The notes under the pieces: generated by a model
What the model was told of the DNA's origin: nothing
Database searches by the model: none
Seen by the model: the letters and a program-made list of their open reading frames with translations, nothing else
DNA from: Caldilineaceae bacterium
GTDB lineage: Bacteria > Chloroflexota > Anaerolineae > Caldilineales > Caldilineaceae
Assembly: GCA_020846635.1 (NCBI GenBank)
Contig: JADLDO010000070.1
Coordinates: forward strand, 1-64,000
Direction of reading: 5' to 3'
Length of the DNA: 64,000 nt
In this document: positions 42,619 to 51,933 of the stretch, piece after piece
How the letters are laid out: every line of letters begins with the position of its first letter
Numbering within the stretch: the first letter of the stretch is position 1
Position numbers and translations under genes: made by a program

Positions 42619-45426
42619 CTAGATCAAATTTAGCTCTTCTGCCCGTTTGACAGCTTCCCGCCGGCTGTTGACATTGAGTTTGCTGTAGATGCCCTTTGTA
42701 TGGGTGCGAACAGTGCTCAGGGCGATCACAAGCTCATCGGCGATTTCCGGCCCGGAAAGCTCAGTGGCGAACAAGCGCAGAACTTCAAGCTCACGCTCAC
42801 TTAGCGGCTCAATGAGGGGCTGCCCAATGAATGTTCGTGAGGTGAGGGGTCGCGCAGAGGGAGTGGTGGGGAGAGGAGACTCGCCCGCTCGGCTCGGCTG
42901 TTCCCCTTCGATAGCTGCCAGCAGCTTGGCCGTATAGGGAGGCATGATCTTCTGTGCAGCAGCGGCGCGCAGCAGATGCGCCATCGGTGGGCCTTCGTCC
43001 ACGAAGATGCGGAAGTAGCCCTCCGGCTCCGCCAGCGTCAGGGCTTGTTGCAGCGGTATGAGCGCAGCCGCAATGTCGTCTTGTGCCTGGTGGGTAAGCG
43101 CCTGCACGATGAGGATTTCGATTACGTTCCCCGTCCTCTCCCCTGCTTCTGCTGCCTGCAGGAGGCGATCCAGCAGCCCCATTGCCTCAAGCAGGAGTTG
43201 CTCTGCGCGGTCGCTCTGATAGCGGGCCAAGAGCACCCGCGCCAGGGTGATGTGCTCGAATTCGCGCAGGTAGCTGAGGTTGTCGTGGGGAGAAAGGCTC
43301 TGTTCACGCGCCCAGCTGAGGGCTTCACCCAAGCGGCCTTGTGCGAGCCACACGCGCGCCCTGGACGCTGCCACAGGACGTATATCGGGGGAGAAGTCTG
43401 CCACATACAGACGATCTGCTTCATTGAGCAGGCTGAGCGCGCCCTCCAAATCGCCCTGGGTTTGCCTGATACGGGCCATCGCAACAGACCAGCGGGCGCG
43501 GCTGTGCGGCAATGCGCTCTGCTCGCTCAATGCCTTGCTTCTCTGTAGGTGCTGCACAGCAGCATCCAGATCGTTATGCTCATAGTGCAACTCACTCATG
43601 CCTATATAGTGGTTTGCAGTAGCTTGTAAGTACGCTTCGCCCTGCTTGCTCGCAAAGCGCAACGACTGCTCAAGCGTACTCATCGCCTCGCGCAGGCGAC
43701 CTTGCGCCACCCTGATATCCGCCAAGAAGTTTGCACTATTGATCACGTCAGAGATGCTTCCGGCCAGTTGCACGCTTGCCATGCCCGCGGCATAGGTCCG
43801 GTGCGCTTGCTCTAGATCCCCGCTTGTCCACAGTGCGAGCCCTAGCAAGGCTGTGCCTGCGCCATGCAGCAGAATAGCGTCCGCAGGTGCGAGATCGATC
43901 ACCCGCTGGGCATAGTGCAAGGTGTTGTCCACCTCGCCCAGAAGCTGCGCGCGTCCGGCCCGATAGAGGGCGATTGACCCCGGTAGATGGCGAAATTCCT
44001 CCTCGTTGGCGACGATCATCGCAGCAGGTCGCTCACCTGTCTCGGCGATTGTCTCCAGCCACCGTTCCGCTTTCTGCAGCCAGGGCTCAATCGCTTCCAG
44101 TTCACCACTTGCCATCGATGCCCAGGCATAGTTGACGCAGAGAATAGGCCGAACCTGCACGATCTCGTCCGGCAGCGTCTTGAGCCAGCCCAAGAGCGTG
44201 GGCCCCTCTCTGCGCCTGCCCAGGGCGGGGATTGCATACTCGATGAGGTTCGCCACCCGCACGAAATCTTTGGCCGCGAGTGCGTGGCGGATCGCCTGAG
44301 CCGTCGAACCCTGCTGCTCATACCACTCGCTCGCTCGTCCGTGTAGGGTGGGGACAAGATCGGGCTGCCCCGCCAGCAGATGCACCTGGAGAACGTCGGC
44401 AAAGAGGTGGTGATAGCGATACCAGTGGCGCTTGTCATCCAGGGGGACGACAAAGAAGTTGCCCCGCTCCAGCGCCCCCAAGCGCGCCTTGCCTTCCGTC
44501 TGACCGGTGACGGCATCGCACAGCGGGCCATTCAACTCGTCGAGAATGGCCGTTTGGAGTAAGAAGCTGCGTACGGCTTCGGGCTGACGCTGCAAAACCT
44601 CTTCGACCAGATAGTCCACGATATAGCGGTGGTCGCCCGCAAATGAGCGGATGAAGCCGGCAACATCCTCCTGGCCCTGCATCGAAAGCGCGGCTAATTG
44701 CAGCCCGGCAATCCAGCCTTCGGTGCGCCTTTCCAGCGCGGCCACATCTTCTGTCGAGAGGTTCAGGTTCATCGCCTGCAAAAATCCGGCGGCTTCGGTG
44801 GGGGTAAAACGCAGGTCTGCGCCACGCAGTTCGGTCAATTGGTCACGGGCGCGCAGGCGGGCCAATGGCAGATCAGGGTCTTCACGGGTGGTGATGACTA
44901 GGTGTAGCTGCGGCGGCAAGTGCTCGATCAGAAAGGTGAGGGCATCGCCAACCGCGCCCAGCGGGCTCCCCGTGTCAATCACATCATAGTCAATCACATG
45001 ATAATCGTCCAGGACCAGCACAAACTTATCCGTGAGGGTGGCGATTTCATTGAGCAGAGCCGCCAGAATGGATTCAGTTGGCGCCGGCTGCGGAGATTGG
45101 AGCGCATCCAACACTCCCTCTCCAAGCTTGGGCGCAACCGTCCGCAAAGCGGCGACGAGATAGGTCAAAAAGCGTGTGGGCTCGCTATCGCCCTCGTCCA
45201 GCGACAGCCACGCCACCTGGCGCTTGGGGAGCGCCTGGGTCTCAGCGGGCTCCCCGGTAAGCCATTCGCTCACCAGCGTGGTCTTGCCAAAACCGGCAGG
45301 GGCCGAGATCAGGGTCACTTTGCGGTGCAGCCCGTGGTTCAGCCGCTCGACAAGACGGGGGCGATGGACGCCTGTGGGTCGAGGTCGGGGTACGTAGAGT
45401 TTTGTGGCTAAAATGGGTGTGGGCAT
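42619..45426 (-). CDS. MalT-like STAND transcriptional activator (LuxR C-terminal)
   Basis: A 935-aa signal-transduction ATPase. Residues 1-300 hold the STAND NTPase: Walker A APAGFGKTT (residues 42-50) and Walker B KFVLVLDDYHVID. Middle repeats (about 350-800) are TPR-like helices, as in MalT. Residues 874-935 form a LuxR helix-turn-helix (LSERELEVLRLF, PEIADELVIALSTVRTHTKG). MalT-type proteins oligomerise with ATP and a ligand, then bind repeated direct sites upstream of class II promoters. The start at 45426 lacks a strong ribosome site but lies 22 nt after the ABC gene stop, suggesting coupled expression. Target sites are proposed at 41578 and 42500. Ligand unknown. Confidence 0.9.
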   Translation of the reverse strand: MPTPILATKLYVPRPRPTGVHRPRLVERLNHGLHRKVTLISAPAGFGKTTLVSEWLTGEPAETQALPKRQVAWLSLDEGDSEPTRFLTYLVAALRTVAPKLGEGVLDALQSPQPAPTESILAALLNEIATLTDKFVLVLDDYHVIDYDVIDTGSPLGAVGDALTFLIEHLPPQLHLVITTREDPDLPLARLRARDQLTELRGADLRFTPTEAAGFLQAMNLNLSTEDVAALERRTEGWIAGLQLAALSMQGQEDVAGFIRSFAGDHRYIVDYLVEEVLQRQPEAVRSFLLQTAILDELNGPLCDAVTGQTEGKARLGALERGNFFVVPLDDKRHWYRYHHLFADVLQVHLLAGQPDLVPTLHGRASEWYEQQGSTAQAIRHALAAKDFVRVANLIEYAIPALGRRREGPTLLGWLKTLPDEIVQVRPILCVNYAWASMASGELEAIEPWLQKAERWLETIAETGERPAAMIVANEEEFRHLPGSIALYRAGRAQLLGEVDNTLHYAQRVIDLAPADAILLHGAGTALLGLALWTSGDLEQAHRTYAAGMASVQLAGSISDVINSANFLADIRVAQGRLREAMSTLEQSLRFASKQGEAYLQATANHYIGMSELHYEHNDLDAAVQHLQRSKALSEQSALPHSRARWSVAMARIRQTQGDLEGALSLLNEADRLYVADFSPDIRPVAASRARVWLAQGRLGEALSWAREQSLSPHDNLSYLREFEHITLARVLLARYQSDRAEQLLLEAMGLLDRLLQAAEAGERTGNVIEILIVQALTHQAQDDIAAALIPLQQALTLAEPEGYFRIFVDEGPPMAHLLRAAAAQKIMPPYTAKLLAAIEGEQPSRAGESPLPTTPSARPLTSRTFIGQPLIEPLSERELEVLRLFATELSGPEIADELVIALSTVRTHTKGIYSKLNVNSRREAVKRAEELNLI

Positions 45427-45448
45427 GGAATGAAGGGAATCATGCTTC

Positions 45449-47284
45449 TCAATCGCTCGCGGCCATGACCATCTGCACACGCTTATATTGGCTCATGTAG
45501 AGGTTGTAATAGAAGCCCTGTTGGGCGATGAGTTCTGCGTGGGTGCCGCGCTCGATGATGCGGTGGTCATTGATCACCAACACTTGGTCGGCGTTGAGGA
45601 TCGTGCTGAGGCGATGGGCAATGACGACGGCAGTGCGCCCTTTGAGCAGATTCAATAACGCCTCCTGAATCTGCATCTCTGTGCGCGTATCTACACTGCT
45701 TGTCGCCTCATCCAAAATGAGAATACGGGGGTCGGCGAGAATGGCCCTGGCGATGGCAAGCAATTGGCGCTGCCCCTGGCTAAAGTTATGCCCGCGCTCA
45801 GAGACTTTGGTCTGGTAGCCTTGCGGCAGAAGGCGGATAAAGCGGTCGGCGTTGGCGAGCTGTGCCGCCGCAATGACCTCCTCATCGGTGGCTCCCAGCC
45901 GCCCATAGCGCAGATTGTCCATCACTGTTGCCGAAAAGAGAAAGGTATCTTGCAGCACAATGCCAAGCTGCTGCCGCAGTGATGCCTGCTGTACTGTGCG
46001 GATGTCATGTCCATCGACATAAATTGCGCCGCCGGTGACATCGTAAAAGCGGCTGAGCAGGTTGATGATCGTGGTCTTGCCTGCGCCCGTCGGCCCCACC
46101 AGCGCAACCGTCTGCCCCGGCTGCGCCTGCATATTCACGTCAATCAACACCAGTTTGCCCGCTGTGTAGGCGAAATCCACATGGTCAAAGCGCACGTCCC
46201 CCTGGATCGAGGGCAGGGGTTGCGCGTCCGGTTTATCCTGCACCGAGGGCTTCTCTGCCAGGACCGCAAAGATGCGCTCGGCCCCTGCCAGCGACGATTG
46301 CAACTGGTTATAGAGCATGGCGATGGCGCGCATGGGACGGAAGAAATTCATAATGTAGATCACAAAGGTGGCAATCACCCCCACCTCGACCACACCGCGC
46401 AGTGCCAGCCAGCCGCCTAGGAGAACCGTCGCCGCAATCGTGATCGTGCTCATGGTGGTGAACATGGGGCCAAGCGCGGCAATGATCACATCGGCCTTGA
46501 TCCCTGCATCACGGTTGGCCGCGTTGATCTGGCGGAATTCTGCCAGCGTCTCTTCTTCGCGCGCAAAAGCCTGGATGGCGCGCAGCCCCGCAATATTCTC
46601 CTCCATTTCGGCGTTGAGCGTGCCCAAGTTGCGCTGCACATTGCGGAAGAGGATTCGGCTGCGCCGCGTTACCTCGCCTGTGATCCAGAGCATAATGGGA
46701 AGAAGGATCAGCGTGCCAATCGCTAGTTGCCAGTTGAGGAAAAACATGGCAACCATGATCCCGCCCAGGGTCAAAATGTTGGTTGTGAATTCAATGAGCC
46801 CATTGGAGAGGGTCGTGTTGATCGTATCCGTGTCGTTGGAGACGCGGCTCATCAAATCGCCCACTGGGCGACGGTCAAAAAAGGCCATCGAAAGGTGTTG
46901 CAAATGGGCAAAGAGTTCGCTGCGAATGTCTGCGACCAAACCCTGGGCAACGTTGACCATCAGCATCCCTTGCAGAATGGACGCCGCCCCCGCCACCACA
47001 TAGACACCGAGCATCATCAGGCTGAGGCGGAACAAGCCGGGCAGGTCGCGCGGGATCACATACTTGTCAATGGCGCGCCCCACCAAGATAGGCCCCAGCA
47101 AGTTCGCCGCGGTGACAATCAACACCAGCAGCGCCACCAGGATCAGAGTAGGACGGTAAGGCCCTAGATAGTTCAAGAGCTTGACCATTGTCGTCCGTGT
47201 ATCTTGTGCGGCTTCACCGGTCAGATGCCCGCCACCCCCCACGCCCAAGCGGATCGGCTGTTGGCCCGGTCTATTTTGGTTCAT
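45449..47284 (-). CDS. ABC exporter half-transporter with intact catalytic site
   Basis: A 611-aa half-transporter: six-helix transmembrane domain (about residues 35-340) fused to an ATP-binding domain with Walker A GPTGAGKTT (about 398), signature FSQGQRQLLAIAR (variant of LSGGQ) and Walker B with catalytic Glu (LILDEATSSVD, about 524). The neighbour at 47359 has Asp instead of Glu, so the two probably form a heterodimeric exporter of the BmrC/BmrD, TM287/288 kind in which one ATP site is degenerate. Substrate unknown. A 74-bp gap separates the pair. Confidence 0.93.
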   Translation of the reverse strand: MNQNRPGQQPIRLGVGGGGHLTGEAAQDTRTTMVKLLNYLGPYRPTLILVALLVLIVTAANLLGPILVGRAIDKYVIPRDLPGLFRLSLMMLGVYVVAGAASILQGMLMVNVAQGLVADIRSELFAHLQHLSMAFFDRRPVGDLMSRVSNDTDTINTTLSNGLIEFTTNILTLGGIMVAMFFLNWQLAIGTLILLPIMLWITGEVTRRSRILFRNVQRNLGTLNAEMEENIAGLRAIQAFAREEETLAEFRQINAANRDAGIKADVIIAALGPMFTTMSTITIAATVLLGGWLALRGVVEVGVIATFVIYIMNFFRPMRAIAMLYNQLQSSLAGAERIFAVLAEKPSVQDKPDAQPLPSIQGDVRFDHVDFAYTAGKLVLIDVNMQAQPGQTVALVGPTGAGKTTIINLLSRFYDVTGGAIYVDGHDIRTVQQASLRQQLGIVLQDTFLFSATVMDNLRYGRLGATDEEVIAAAQLANADRFIRLLPQGYQTKVSERGHNFSQGQRQLLAIARAILADPRILILDEATSSVDTRTEMQIQEALLNLLKGRTAVVIAHRLSTILNADQVLVINDHRIIERGTHAELIAQQGFYYNLYMSQYKRVQMVMAASD

Positions 47285-47358
47285 CGATCCCTCAAGTTTC
47301 TAAAGAATCAGTCGTGCTTGATCCTGCAAGTGGGTTGGCCCCTACCAAAACCGAATCG

Positions 47359-49227
47359 TTATGCCTCTGCCAATGCCACATGCCCATTGCTGCCCAGTTG
47401 AGATTGATAGATCTCGCGGTAGATGGGGCTGGAGGTAAGCAACTGGCGATGTGTTCCTTGCGCGGCGATACGCCCTGCATCCAGCACCAAAATCTGATCC
47501 GCCTTGAGCACGCTGCTGATGCGCTGCGCCACAATAAAGGTGGTGCGCCCCGCCATCAACTGCTCCAATGCTTCCTGAATCTTGAATTCGGTATCCATAT
47601 CGACCGCGCTGGTGCTGTCATCCAGGATCAAAATGCCCGGTGCCACCAACAAGGCGCGCGCAATGGCGATGCGCTGGCGCTGCCCGCCCGAAAGATTGAC
47701 ACCCCGTTCCTCCACCTGGCTCTCGTAGCCATCGGGCAGGGCCGTGATAAAGTTGTGCGCCTGCGCGGCCTGAGCCGCGGCAACGACCTCTTCCATCGGG
47801 GCATCGGGCCGCCCAAAGGCGATATTGTCGCGGATCGTACCGCTAAAGAGCGTCGTCTGCTGCAACACGACGCCGATCTGTGCGCGCAGCGACTCCGGCG
47901 CCCATTGACGCACATCAACACCGTCGATCAAGATGCGTCCGGCAGTTACATCATAGAAGCGCGGGATGAGATTGACCAGCGTGCTCTTGCCTGACCCGGT
48001 TGCACCCAGGAGCGCAACCGATTGGCCCGGCGTCACGGTGAAGCTCACTTCGTCCAATACCTCATCGTTGCCCGGTTCGGCACTCGGTGTGTACCCGGCT
48101 CCATGATCACCCTCGAATCCTGCGCCATTGCCATCGTGGGTTCCCCCATAGGCATCGTGAGAAGTGACCAGCGCGCTTGTGCCATTGCGTCCATTGCGAT
48201 AGCGAAAGGAGACATCCTCAAAGACCACCTGCCCTGCCACTCGCTCGCGATGGGGTGTGGGGACGCTTTGGATGGAGGGCTGCGTGGCAAGCAGATCGAG
48301 GATGCGCTCGGCAGAGACCGAAGCGCGCGAGACCATTGCCAGGATATTGCTCAGGAGCAGCAAGGGAGCCATGCCGATCAGCAGGTAATTGTTAAAAGCC
48401 ACCAACTCGCCAACGCTCAATCGCCCATTGATGGTATCCACGCCGCCAAACCAGATGATGGCAACCATGCCCACGTTCGTCACCAGCGCCAACAGCGGAA
48501 TCGCCAGCGCCAGCAGCCGCCCGACCCGTACATTTTCACGCCGGTAGTCGCTGTTGCCCTCCTCAAACTGCTCAATGGCAAATGGCTCGCGCACAAAGGC
48601 TTTCACCACCTGCGCGCCCGCCAAATTCTCTTGGACAATCGTATTCAGGGTCGAGAGTTTTTTTTGCACAACGGCATAGAGGGGCTGGACATTGACAAGA
48701 ATCTGGCGGATGATCACCCCGGCCACAGCCAGCATGACCAGCACAATCAACGTAAGCTGTGCATCGGTTAGAAAAGCCATGACCACGCTGCCCACGATCA
48801 TCAAAACGGCGCGGATCAGCAAGGCTAACCCGGCAGAGGCAAACATGCGTACGACGTCCACATCGCTGGAGAGGCGGGTCATCAACTGGCCTGTCTGCAT
48901 GCGGTCCAGGTTGGCAAAGGAGAGCGATTGGATGTGGCTGAATAGGGCGTTACGCATGTCATAGGCGATGCCCTGCGACAACTGGGCGCGGCAAATACCC
49001 TGTCCCAATGTCGCCACAGCGCCCAAGAGCGCGCTGCCAAACATCCACGCGCTGCCGATCCAAACCACATTCATATCACCCGCGCGAATGCCCTGGTCAA
49101 TGACATATTGCAGCAGGCGCGGTACCAGCAATTCCATGATCACTGGCAGCACAGTTGTCAACAACCCAAAGATCAATGCCCAGCGATAGGGCAGCACAAA
49201 ACGACTGATCTGACGTAAAGCTTGCAT
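47359..49227 (-). CDS. ABC exporter half-transporter with degenerate catalytic site and insert
   Basis: A 622-aa half-transporter with six-helix domain (about 10-310) and ATPase domain: Walker A GATGSGKST (about 409), signature LSGGQRQRIAIAR, and Walker B LILDDSTSAVD, where the catalytic Glu is Asp (about 534). This is typical of the degenerate half of heterodimeric exporters. Unusually, a Gly/His-rich insert of about 40 residues (about 347-387, SHDAYGGTHDGNGAGFEGD) interrupts the ATPase domain after the strand VVFEDVSFRYRNG. The ATG at 49227 is preferred over TTG two codons earlier. Confidence 0.92.
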   Translation of the reverse strand: MQALRQISRFVLPYRWALIFGLLTTVLPVIMELLVPRLLQYVIDQGIRAGDMNVVWIGSAWMFGSALLGAVATLGQGICRAQLSQGIAYDMRNALFSHIQSLSFANLDRMQTGQLMTRLSSDVDVVRMFASAGLALLIRAVLMIVGSVVMAFLTDAQLTLIVLVMLAVAGVIIRQILVNVQPLYAVVQKKLSTLNTIVQENLAGAQVVKAFVREPFAIEQFEEGNSDYRRENVRVGRLLALAIPLLALVTNVGMVAIIWFGGVDTINGRLSVGELVAFNNYLLIGMAPLLLLSNILAMVSRASVSAERILDLLATQPSIQSVPTPHRERVAGQVVFEDVSFRYRNGRNGTSALVTSHDAYGGTHDGNGAGFEGDHGAGYTPSAEPGNDEVLDEVSFTVTPGQSVALLGATGSGKSTLVNLIPRFYDVTAGRILIDGVDVRQWAPESLRAQIGVVLQQTTLFSGTIRDNIAFGRPDAPMEEVVAAAQAAQAHNFITALPDGYESQVEERGVNLSGGQRQRIAIARALLVAPGILILDDSTSAVDMDTEFKIQEALEQLMAGRTTFIVAQRISSVLKADQILVLDAGRIAAQGTHRQLLTSSPIYREIYQSQLGSNGHVALAEA

Positions 49228-49415
49228 ACGCAACTCAACCTTTGGTTGGGCGGAGCTACCCCAATCTCTGCCGGGTGTGGAGAGCAGTGGCAGATTTGGG
49301 GAGGAGGCAATCGACCAATAGTTTGTGATTCAAACTATTGTGAAGATGAACTTTAGCGGCAAGACGCCCGCATGTCAAATCAGACTTTGGGAACGAATCT
49401 ATGACCGGTTTCCTC

Positions 49416-50198
49416 TTAGAGACTGGCCCCACCATCCACTTTGAGATTCGTACCCGTAATCATGCCCGCTTCATCGGAAGCCAGAAAGAGGAAGGCGTGG
49501 GCGATCTCCTCCGGCTGCACCATGCGCCCCATCGGTGTTCGCTCGACCCGCTGCTTCAGGTTTTCTGGGTTGTCGATACTGGTAGACCAGTCGTTGGGGC
49601 TGTAGGCTGTGCTGCGACGGAGAAAGGGTGTGTCCACATGACCTGGCGAAACCAAGTTGCAGCGGATGTTTTCGGGGCCATAGGCGCGTGCCGTTGCCCT
49701 GGTCAAGCCGAGGATGCCCACTTTGCTTGTGGCATAACCGGGGTTTGTGCCGGAACGGTCGGTGGCAATAGAGCCGATGTTGACAATGGAACCATTGCCC
49801 GCGCGGCGCATGGCAGGGATGGCGGCCTTGATGCCCAGAAAAGCCCCTGTCAGGCTGATTTCTAGGATGGTGCGCCACATCTCCTCGGTCTGCTCATCGA
49901 ACGAGACGCGATAGTTGGCCCCGGCAATGTTACACAGCGTCGTCAACTGTCCGAACTGTTCTTCCGCGGCTGCCACGGTGGCTGCCCAATGCTCGGCGCT
50001 GGTCACATCTAGCTGTGTGAAAAGGGCGCGACCGCCCGTTTCGGTGATCTCGGATACAACCCGCGGCCCGGCTTCTTTGTCAATATCAGCTATGCAGACC
50101 GCTGCTCCTTCTGCTGCAAAAAGTTTGGCCTGTGCGCGCCCCATGCCGCTCGCCCCGCCCGTAATGATGGCAACCTTGCCCTCGAGTCGCTGACCCAT
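49416..50198 (-). CDS. Short-chain dehydrogenase/reductase
   Basis: A 260-aa classical SDR. The NAD(P) motif GGASGMGRAQA (residues 15-25) opens the Rossmann fold, with AVCIADIDKEAG favouring NAD by its Asp after beta2. The catalytic GSIATD Ser and YATSKVG Tyr-x3-Lys are present. It oxidises or reduces an alcohol/ketone; substrate unknown. It stands 188 bp upstream of the ABC exporter on the same strand and is divergent from the Gre-C-like gene. Confidence 0.93.
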   Translation of the reverse strand: MGQRLEGKVAIITGGASGMGRAQAKLFAAEGAAVCIADIDKEAGPRVVSEITETGGRALFTQLDVTSAEHWAATVAAAEEQFGQLTTLCNIAGANYRVSFDEQTEEMWRTILEISLTGAFLGIKAAIPAMRRAGNGSIVNIGSIATDRSGTNPGYATSKVGILGLTRATARAYGPENIRCNLVSPGHVDTPFLRRSTAYSPNDWSTSIDNPENLKQRVERTPMGRMVQPEEIAHAFLFLASDEAGMITGTNLKVDGGASL

Positions 50199-50409
50199 TG
50201 AACGCTCCTATGTCATTATTCGTGTTCGTGATTTCAGGTTGGTGGTTGGGTGGAAGTGATTCGTTTGCCCCTGCATTGTAGCCTGACCTTGCCTCCAGTC
50301 AAACCCGGCGCGAGAAAGGTTGAGCGAGTGGGAACTCAAGCCACAAAGCGTGTAACGTAACAATGGTATCATCAATGGAATATCTGATAGAGTCGGGAGG
50401 AGAACCAGG

Positions 50410-50820
50410 ATGAGTGACAACCAACGCGCCCAGGTGGGGCAAGATTCGCATGTTGAGGTCGAGCTAGTTGACGAGGAAAACAACCGCGAGCGCATGGCGT
50501 TTGATCTGGTGGCAGACAGCGCGGCGGATTTCGCGCTGGGGCGCGTAGGCGTGGGTACACCGCTGGGTAAGGCGATTCGCGGTAAGTTTGTGGGGAGTGT
50601 CGTGCCCTATGTCATGGGCGACATTCGCCAGGTACGTATTCTCAGCGCCAGCCCGCTGCAAGCGCCTGCCACCGATGATGCCGCGGCACGCCGCCAGGCC
50701 ATTCTCGACGAGGCGCGCCGCAAGGCTGAACGCACCAACTCCGATATGTTTGCTTCTTCCTACAGCGGTAAATGGGGTGACTATAGTACGGATGAGATTG
50801 AAGGTGTGGATAATGAGTGA
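50410..50820 (+). CDS. Stand-alone GreA/GreB C-terminal-like protein
   Basis: A 136-aa protein whose residues 15-80 match the C-terminal FKBP-like domain of transcript-cleavage factors: VELVDEENNRERMAFDLVAD, then ADFALGRVGVGTPLGKAIRGKFVGSVVPY, like the SPxGxALxGK signature. The N-terminal coiled coil with the catalytic acidic tip is absent, so it cannot act as a cleavage factor in the usual way; Rnk shows that such a domain can bind RNA polymerase. A charged C-terminal tail (residues 90-136) is unique. GGAGGAG precedes the ATG. Confidence 0.75.
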   Translation: MSDNQRAQVGQDSHVEVELVDEENNRERMAFDLVADSAADFALGRVGVGTPLGKAIRGKFVGSVVPYVMGDIRQVRILSASPLQAPATDDAAARRQAILDEARRKAERTNSDMFASSYSGKWGDYSTDEIEGVDNE

Positions 50821-50868
50821 GTTGAGGTAGACTTTTCCACCTGTAGTACCCATTTTCCCATAACTTGC

Positions 50869-51933
50869 TTAGGGCACTTCTGCCAGCGGCAGATTCGCGT
50901 GTACATCCAGCCCCAGATCGCCCACGGCATTTGGGTCGTTCTGGAGGCGATAGTAGGCGGCGGCTCCGATCATGGCGGCGTTGTCGGTGCAGAGGAAGAG
51001 GGGGGGAATGTAGAGCGGCAGCCCTGCTTCATCGCACGCGGCTTGCGCCAGGCTGCGTAGCTCGGCGTTGGCGCTGACGCCACCACAGATGCAGACCTGG
51101 TGCGCGCCAAATTCACGCGCGGCATCCACTGTTTTGCTCACCAGCACCTCTGCCACCACCTTCTGAAAGGACGCGGCAATATCCGCTGCGACCTGCGTAC
51201 CGGTCGGGTTCATCCCTTCCTGCTGCAACTGGCGCGTGAGATTGAGCACTGCCGTCTTTAACCCCGAAAAACTAAAGTTAAAGCGATGCTCACCCCGCCT
51301 CATGAGGGGATGCGGCAGGGGAAAGCGCGTAGCATCGCCCTGTGCTGCGGCGCGCTGGATGGCAGGGCCACCAGGAAAGCCTAGCTCCAGCAGCCTCGCT
51401 ACCTTATCAAACGCCTCGCCCGCGGCATCGTCCAGCGTGCCGCCGATGCGTCGATAGCGCCCATGTCCCAGCATCAGGAACAACTCGGTATGCCCGCCGG
51501 AGACGATCAGCACCAATGCAGGAAAACGATCAACCGCAGGGGGCGTCTGGGCATTGGCAGGTACGATCCAGTTGGAATAGATATGCCCCTCCAAATGGTT
51601 GATGGGCAGCAGCGGCAGGCCGGATGCAAAGACCAGCCCTTTCGCCGCATTCACCCCCACCAGCAGGCTCCCCGCCAACCCTGGGCCATAGGTCACGGCA
51701 ACGGCATCCAATCCCGCCACATGATCCAGCCCCGCTTGCTCCAAAGCCTGTTGAATGACAGGCTCAATCGACAGCACATGCTGGCGCGAGGCGACTTCGG
51801 GAAAGACGCCGCCAAAGCGCCGGTGTAATTCAATCTGCGAGGCGACCACGTTGGAGGCAATCGTGCGCCCATCCACGATCACCGCGGCCGCGGTTTCATC
51901 ACAACTGGTTTCAATCGCAAGAATTTTAGTCAT
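50869..51933 (-). CDS. tsaD: tRNA N6-adenosine threonylcarbamoyltransferase TsaD
   Basis: A 354-aa protein with the ASKHA fold, transferring threonylcarbamoyl to adenosine 37 of ANN-decoding tRNAs with TsaB and TsaE. Family features are ILAIETSCDETAAAVI (residues 4-19), HRRFGGVFPEVASRQHV, the metal-binding HLEGHIYSN, and LIVSGGHTELFLM. The start at 51933 is fixed by the fold; the open frame upstream overlaps the transferase gene. It shares a 4-bp ATGA overlap with the upstream glycosyltransferase gene on the same strand, so the two are translationally coupled. Confidence 0.96.
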   Translation of the reverse strand: MTKILAIETSCDETAAAVIVDGRTIASNVVASQIELHRRFGGVFPEVASRQHVLSIEPVIQQALEQAGLDHVAGLDAVAVTYGPGLAGSLLVGVNAAKGLVFASGLPLLPINHLEGHIYSNWIVPANAQTPPAVDRFPALVLIVSGGHTELFLMLGHGRYRRIGGTLDDAAGEAFDKVARLLELGFPGGPAIQRAAAQGDATRFPLPHPLMRRGEHRFNFSFSGLKTAVLNLTRQLQQEGMNPTGTQVAADIAASFQKVVAEVLVSKTVDAAREFGAHQVCICGGVSANAELRSLAQAACDEAGLPLYIPPLFLCTDNAAMIGAAAYYRLQNDPNAVGDLGLDVHANLPLAEVP

